Shown here piece after piece: positions 53,301-56,702 of a stretch of 56,702 nucleotides of DNA; the first letter of the stretch is position 1; each line of letters begins with the position of its first letter. Source of the DNA: CAYNVS01 sp964400725 (lineage in GTDB: Bacteria > Myxococcota_A > SURF-8 > CAYNVS01); the NCBI GenBank assembly GCA_964400725.1, contig CAYNVS010000020.1, forward strand, positions 1-56,702, in the 5' to 3' direction. The notes under the pieces are model-generated. The model saw only the letters and a list, made by a program, of their open reading frames with translations. It ran no database searches and was not told where the DNA came from. The position numbers and the translations under genes are program-made.

Positions 53301-53480
53301 AATAGCTAGAAGCCCCCAAGCGAATAAACGCAGGAACCAGTCGGGCGCGCCCAGCTTCAAAGCTATAACGCACGCGAAGATAACCGCCGACGTCCACGCT
53401 GTAAAGCGCAGAGCTCCTTGAAGCGACAGCTCCAGCAGGAGGTTCCTCCGAATGCGCGATAATTTGTCTCTCAATGTCAT
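50397..53480 (-). CDS. DUF4175-like giant membrane protein with long coiled coil
   Basis: A 1027-residue protein with N-terminal membrane helices (about residues 20-65 as one pair and about 150-170), then beta-rich Ig-like segments (about 190-410) and a long Met/Lys/Gln-rich coiled coil (about 420-1000). Its layout matches DUF4175-family proteins, whose genes often sit next to BatA/VWA and MoxR-type genes; none is visible here. Function unknown, probably periplasmic. The frame is open 27 codons further up, but ATG 53480 (MTLRDKLSRIRRN) has GGAAG nearby and fits the family. Very high Met content in the tail is notable. Confidence 0.78.
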   Translation of the reverse strand: MTLRDKLSRIRRNLLLELSLQGALRFTAWTSAVIFACVIALKLGAPDWFLRLFAWGLLAIAAGATGYKYVYFPRKAFGEDLEAVAKLMEERLALKGNPAVIAIQLERKIPQYSDPITRKLAMQAVQNGFERTSSAETNDIFPLELWKPTGVFLLFAALLIGAIAGTNMPDLKKIVALAASSPFKAETDEAFEFIVGDISVTYKYPAHSGLEVLTVPGSSGDLEALKGTIAEITIRTDKPYSKAYIKLDEGQKIAMTKIAPTSFKGVVSIIKDGGYRFVLGGTKDAVHHTVKAVPDKPPDVKIAAPPMVLEIREGDDVNIVYKLKDDFGLARAELVYEYSDSKGGRQKESRFISSFNDEKEADGSYVWSIAGLTLVPGDKITYWIAAYDNDASDPTKAGKSAVHTLKVFSMRDHHEEALKKQEQLFEKLLKTLADLLEDATPSGQNVSEAIKVEKGVNYYNRDLNATKDISGSVGKLIEHMNEDRLTQIYVIEFMKEMQRAYNFLIKNGERQPIYRYFLQQYDEKSEQFKALKNNPMEMWHMASLAVYEGQIVEQIENDASKLMDMVNKQRYDNLVSMGEDIKKQQEELAKLLDEYKKSGDEALKRKIMEQIDQIKKRIEDLMAKMSQIIKTMPEGFVNMDALRAQAKLDPLNSMENKMKSGDLEGALADMENLAKNLESMLSQMKDGSGMMGENMFGEQMQKISSMMSDLEELEHNQGNVAKKAEEMQKDVTDRMMKKFEEKKKEITNKLLEEIENLRKHTKELKPDAGARSGELMTGLQALPGELKELAKSGDIMMLKDLAKGGEDNAAAAENMVKFDSLNKKQADQNAEHLKSAKESLKKIASIIEEAAPKASQFMTEAEKLEMDRLKKTQGDLMQKASNLSQKIKDLEDEMPMMPQNSSQTMQDAANDMYKAQQSMQNKDSAQASQNSKSAHGKIKGMKDALNKAMQGMKSGMGYAGQRMMPMSGDNRGMSGPGGMKTEKVEIPSADNYVVPKELRDDLLKTMKEASPQKYKQQNKKYYQGLIK

Positions 53481-53589
53481 TGTCAACGCTTCCGATAAAT
53501 CAATCGTTATTAATATAACACATCGTATTAAAAAAATTTCATTTAAAATACCCCTTTTCAAAAAAATATAAAGCTCAAATAACGTTTGT

Positions 53590-53625
53590 AAATAAAAACC
53601 GGCGCCGATTGCGCGACGCCGGTTT
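53590..53625 (-). terminator. Rho-independent terminator of the acyl-CoA synthetase operon
   Basis: On the minus strand AAACCGGCG (53625-53617) pairs with CGCCGGTTT (53604-53596), a 9-bp stem, followed by a T-rich tail. It starts 26 bases past the stop of the gene ending at 53651. Confidence 0.87.
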
Positions 53626-53650
53626 CAAACAAACGCGAAACAATTGAATA

Positions 53651-55126
53651 TTACCGCTTTTTGTCTTGTAAGAATTTGTAATATTGGTACATTTTAGCCA
53701 AAACCATTACCGCCTGTTCGGGGTTTTGGTAATGCACGCCTTTGTATTTTGCCTTGCAGTCGCCGAAAACCGTTTTGCCGGAAATTTCCGTCAAGCTGAC
53801 CGCGATTATAGGCTTCTCGTACTTGGTCATCAGTTCGATGATGAACTTGCGGTAATATTCCTCGTATTCAGTTATCTGCGGCATTACCATGTTTAAAAAG
53901 TCGTGATAACTTTCGTCCATTGTTTTTAAGCCGCTTGTTACCATGTCTTGTATGAGCTTCGAGCGCCCCAGCACGCCGAGCGTTATAACCGCGTCAACGT
54001 CCTTCCATTTCGCCATCTCTTCAAGCGCGGTCAGGTGCGCCGTAGTGTCGGTTGTGCCGACCAAATCGACCGGATTGTTGCGGTTCCAATAAGGGGGCAA
54101 AACTTTGTCGATTACATCGACGATTGATTTGGGAAGAGGAGGAATTTCAAGTCCATAGTCGCTGCAAGCGTCGCTTGTTACAACTCCCCAACCGCCGCCG
54201 AGCGTCGTAATGCCAACGCGGTTCCCTTTGGGAAGCGGAATGTTTGAGAAGGCCGCGGAAAGATTTAACAGTTCCGGCGAGGTGGAAGCCCAGACCAGAC
54301 CTGTTTGAGCGCACATAGCTTTATACATCGCCGCATTTCCAGCCATCGCGCCGGTATGGCTCTTCGCGGCGCGGCCTCCGAGCTCGGTTTTGCCGCCTTT
54401 AAGAATAATAATCGGTTTCTTCGTCGCCGATTCGGCCGCTTTTTCCAAGAACTTACGGCCGTCCTTAACCCCTTCCATGTAGAAAAGAATGGTATTCGTG
54501 TTTTCGTCTTCTACGAGAAAATCGAGATAATCCTCGCAGGAAATATGAGCCTCGTTGCCCGACCCGCAGAATATTCCAACCGCGATGCCTTCAGCCGCCG
54601 CCCAGGAAATCAGCTGGTTGCCCAAATTTCCCGACTGCGCGATGAGCGACACGCCGCCCTTTTTTAGTCTGGCGTGAACCGCGGTAATGTACATGTCGTT
54701 GTGGGTGTTGGATATGCCCATCGTATTCGGCCCCACGAACGCGAAACCGCCGTCTTCGGCCAGCTTTATAAGCTCGTCCTCTAGTTTTTTACCTTCTTCG
54801 TTCACTTCAGAGAAGCCTGAGCTTATTACGACGGCGCCTTTGCAGCCGATTTCCTTCATCTCTTTGAAAATATCCGCCACAGTGTTGGCGGGAGTCGCGA
54901 TAACTACTAAGTCAATGGGTTCGGGGACGTCTTTAAGAGACGGATAGGATTTTATTTTAGCTACGTATTCGTCCTTGGGGTTAATCGGATAAATTTTTCC
55001 TTTATATCCTCCGGCGATAAGGTTTGTGTAGGTGATGTTTCCCCATTTGCCGAACGTGTTTGAGGCGCCGACCATTGCGACCGACTTGGGGTAAAATATG
55101 CTTTTCAAATCTTTCTTAGTCGTCAT
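53651..55126 (-). CDS. NDP-forming acyl-CoA synthetase, alpha subunit
   Basis: A 491-residue subunit of an acetyl-CoA synthetase (ADP-forming). It has the CoA-binding Rossmann domain (MVGASNTFGKWG, YPINP, SLKDVPEPIDLVVIATP), then two succinyl-CoA-ligase-like domains. His257 in AAKSHTGAMAG matches the phosphorylated His257 of the Pyrococcus alpha subunit. The enzyme makes ATP from acyl-CoA, ADP and phosphate. It follows the beta subunit gene after 10 bases, with AAGGAG before ATG. Substrate (acetyl, branched or aryl) is not evident. Confidence 0.93.
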   Translation of the reverse strand: MTTKKDLKSIFYPKSVAMVGASNTFGKWGNITYTNLIAGGYKGKIYPINPKDEYVAKIKSYPSLKDVPEPIDLVVIATPANTVADIFKEMKEIGCKGAVVISSGFSEVNEEGKKLEDELIKLAEDGGFAFVGPNTMGISNTHNDMYITAVHARLKKGGVSLIAQSGNLGNQLISWAAAEGIAVGIFCGSGNEAHISCEDYLDFLVEDENTNTILFYMEGVKDGRKFLEKAAESATKKPIIILKGGKTELGGRAAKSHTGAMAGNAAMYKAMCAQTGLVWASTSPELLNLSAAFSNIPLPKGNRVGITTLGGGWGVVTSDACSDYGLEIPPLPKSIVDVIDKVLPPYWNRNNPVDLVGTTDTTAHLTALEEMAKWKDVDAVITLGVLGRSKLIQDMVTSGLKTMDESYHDFLNMVMPQITEYEEYYRKFIIELMTKYEKPIIAVSLTEISGKTVFGDCKAKYKGVHYQNPEQAVMVLAKMYQYYKFLQDKKR

Positions 55127-55136
55127 TGGTCGCTCC

Positions 55137-55820
55137 TTAAACGTTTCGCAAGGTTACAAGCGCATCGACTACGACGGCTTTCCCTTCTTTCGTAACGCGG
55201 ACGGGATTTAGGTCGATTTCCGATACCGACGGGAATTCAAGCCCGATGCCGCCCAGCTTTATCAAAATGTCGGCAATCGCGTCAACGTCCGCCGGCGCCA
55301 ATCCGCGTATCGCGCCGAGCAGTTTCTTTCCTTTGATTTCATTCATCATTTGCAGCGCCATGTTTTTGTCGATTGGAGCGATTCTGAACGAAACGTCCTT
55401 TAAAGCCTCGGTGAATATTCCGCCCAGACCGAACATTACGGCAGGGCCGAACTGGGCGTCTCTTGCCATTCCGCATACGAACTCGCGCTCCGCTTTTACG
55501 AACTGCGCGACGATAAAACCTTCGACCATGTCTCCGGCGCGGCCGTAAATTTCCGCGCAAGCCTTCTCGACTTCCGCTTTGGAGCGTAAATCTAGCGCCA
55601 CCGCGCCCGCCTCGCTTTTATGAAGCAGTCTGCTTCCAAACCCTTTAACCGCTACGGGATAACCGATTTCATCCGAGGCCGCCGCGGCTTCCTCAGCGCT
55701 GGAAACGGTCTTTTCCACGGGGAACGGCAAATCGTAAGCGCTTAAAAAGAGCTTGCTTTCGGACTCGTTAAGAGCCGTCCTGCCTTTTTCAATGGCATCT
55801 TTGATGATTTTGTTTTTCAT
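55137..55820 (-). CDS. NDP-forming acyl-CoA synthetase, beta (ATP-grasp) subunit
   Basis: A 227-residue ATP-grasp protein, the size of the separate beta subunit in archaeal ACD enzymes. It shows YPVAVKGFGSRLLHKSEAGAV with His67 matching the second phosphohistidine region of the archaeal subunit (His71), the glycine-rich GLGGIFTEALKDVSFRIAPI and SEIDLNPVRV. With the alpha subunit it gives substrate-level ATP formation. It leads the two-gene operon. Most bacterial relatives are fused alpha-beta; here they are split as in Thermococcales. Confidence 0.93.
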   Translation of the reverse strand: MKNKIIKDAIEKGRTALNESESKLFLSAYDLPFPVEKTVSSAEEAAAASDEIGYPVAVKGFGSRLLHKSEAGAVALDLRSKAEVEKACAEIYGRAGDMVEGFIVAQFVKAEREFVCGMARDAQFGPAVMFGLGGIFTEALKDVSFRIAPIDKNMALQMMNEIKGKKLLGAIRGLAPADVDAIADILIKLGGIGLEFPSVSEIDLNPVRVTKEGKAVVVDALVTLRNV

Positions 55821-56033
55821 TATGCGCCTTTCTTCTTGACCTGTTGCCTATGACGCGTGTATGACATACCGCGTCAAGCGGATTTTTACTTCTCCGACGC
55901 AATATGTCAAGCGTTTAATAAAATGAATGCGGCGCGTTCGTCAAGCAATAAAATCATTCAATAATCTTTTATCAAGTTTCGTCTAGCTTCGGTTTGCCGC
56001 AGTCGGCGCGAAAAAATAATAAACCGCTTTACG
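55821..56033. other. Divergent intergenic region before purH
   Basis: About 213 bases between the synthetase operon (-) and the purH promoter (+), with no gene. AT-rich; no structured element is recognised. Confidence 0.4.
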
Positions 56034-56061
56034 TTGACTACATTTATTTCGCGATTATCAT
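56034..56061 (+). promoter_or_regulatory. Probable promoter of purH
   Basis: TTGACT (56034-56039) and TATCAT (56056-56061) are 16 bases apart. A second -10-like TATAGT lies at 56071-56076. The gene starts at 56110 with GAGGAG about 10 bases upstream. Confidence 0.5.
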
Positions 56062-56109
56062 AATTTAAGTTATAGTAAAGACAATTTAATAATTGAGGAG
56101 CTGCGAATA

Positions 56110-56702
56110 ATGAAAATAAAACAGGCGTTAATTAGCGTTTCCGACAAAACCGGCGTTGTTGAACTAGGTCGAAGATTAGCCGAAATGGGCGTAAAAATAC
56201 TTTCCACCGGAGGCACGGCAAAGACTTTGGCGGAAAACGGCGTAAAAGTAACGGAAGTTTCCGAATACACCGGTCAGAAGGAGATACTCGACGGCCGCGT
56301 AAAGACGCTTCACCCTAAAATTCACGCGGGGCTTTTGGCTCTGCGGGACGAGCCGTCCCACATGGAGACGATTGCTTCCGAAGGATTTGAGCCGATAGAC
56401 CTTGTCGCGATTAATCTTTATCCATTCGAGAAAACCGTAGCTAAGGAAGGCGTAAGCGTCGAAGAAGCGATTGAAAACATCGACATCGGCGGACCGACCA
56501 TGATTCGCGCCGCGGCTAAAAACTGGCGGCACGTAGCGGTTTTGACCGACCCGTCCGACTATGCGCCTCTTCTCGACGAACTGGCGGCCTGCGGCGAGAT
56601 TTGCGAGGATACTCTGTGGCGTTTGATGAACAAGGCTTACGCCCGCACCGCGCAGTACGATATTGCAGTCTCCAACTGGCTTTACGGGCATAACAAAACC
56701 GG
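56110..56702 (+). CDS. purH: Bifunctional AICAR transformylase/IMP cyclohydrolase, N-terminal part
   Basis: The first ~197 residues of PurH, cut by the window end. The IMP cyclohydrolase (MGS-like) domain is clear: QALISVSDKTGVVELGRRLAE, STGGTAKTL, GQKEILDGRVKTLHPKIHAGL, LVAINLYPFEKT and NIDIGGPTMIRAAAKN. It performs the last two steps of IMP synthesis; the transformylase half uses 10-formyl-tetrahydrofolate, made via FolD or formate. ATG 56110 follows a GAGGAG ribosome site. Confidence 0.97.
   Translation, partial: MKIKQALISVSDKTGVVELGRRLAEMGVKILSTGGTAKTLAENGVKVTEVSEYTGQKEILDGRVKTLHPKIHAGLLALRDEPSHMETIASEGFEPIDLVAINLYPFEKTVAKEGVSVEEAIENIDIGGPTMIRAAAKNWRHVAVLTDPSDYAPLLDELAACGEICEDTLWRLMNKAYARTAQYDIAVSNWLYGHNKT

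Overview
The window looks like a chromosomal segment of an anaerobic Gram-negative bacterium. The best guess is a lineage of the former Deltaproteobacteria (Myxococcota/Desulfobacterota/Bdellovibrionota side) or a neighbouring candidate phylum. The reasons are the lipoprotein signal peptides, Cys-rich modules of the type C-G-S-D-G-C, a MYXO-CTERM-like protein tail, SUMF1-domain lipoproteins, an NDP-forming acetyl-CoA synthetase and a tungsten-type aldehyde oxidoreductase. Taxonomy cannot be fixed from the sequence alone.

Layout. 1-5.5 kb: 3' end of rpoC with its terminator, a Bax-inhibitor-1 membrane protein, and a large GH36-type alpha-galactosidase-like lipoprotein. 5.5-6.7 kb: a gene-poor stretch with tRNA-Ala(GGC), a palindrome, copies of an intergenic repeat and a left-end remnant of an IS3-family element. 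6.7-14.2 kb (+): fdhE, then the three subunits of a membrane-anchored, exported, Cys-type formate dehydrogenase, then mobA and fdhD. 22.4-14.2 kb (-): a convergent operon moaA, moeA, moaC, MOSC-mogA fusion, aldehyde:ferredoxin oxidoreductase, a MoaD-like protein and tupABC (tungstate uptake). The two operons together cover import of tungstate, much of pterin-cofactor synthesis, and two enzymes that use the cofactor. No moaE and no canonical moaD are present here.

22.8-35.3 kb is an accessory surface-protein region: two paralogous Cys-rich lipoproteins, a NarL-type response regulator convergent with a hybrid histidine kinase carrying 7TM, PAS, REC and Hpt modules, a matrixin-type zinc protease with a sorting tail, and two SUMF1-domain lipoproteins, one with a degenerate caspase/CHAT-like domain. 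A bipartite sequence motif lies upstream of three of these transcription units and may define a regulon. REP-like palindromes occur between genes.

35.7-48.5 kb (-) is mainly housekeeping: folD, an FmdB-type zinc ribbon protein, pheS-pheT, and a DUF4177-RDD-smc-ftsY run, then a TPR/peptidase-MA-like protein. 48.5-50.4 kb carries a two-gene type II restriction-modification system placed inside a tightly spaced run with a giant DUF4175-like membrane protein (to 53.5 kb). 53.6-55.8 kb encodes the two subunits of an ADP-forming acyl-CoA synthetase, which with the tungsten oxidoreductase suggests fermentative ATP formation from aldehydes or 2-oxoacids. The window ends in the 5' part of purH.
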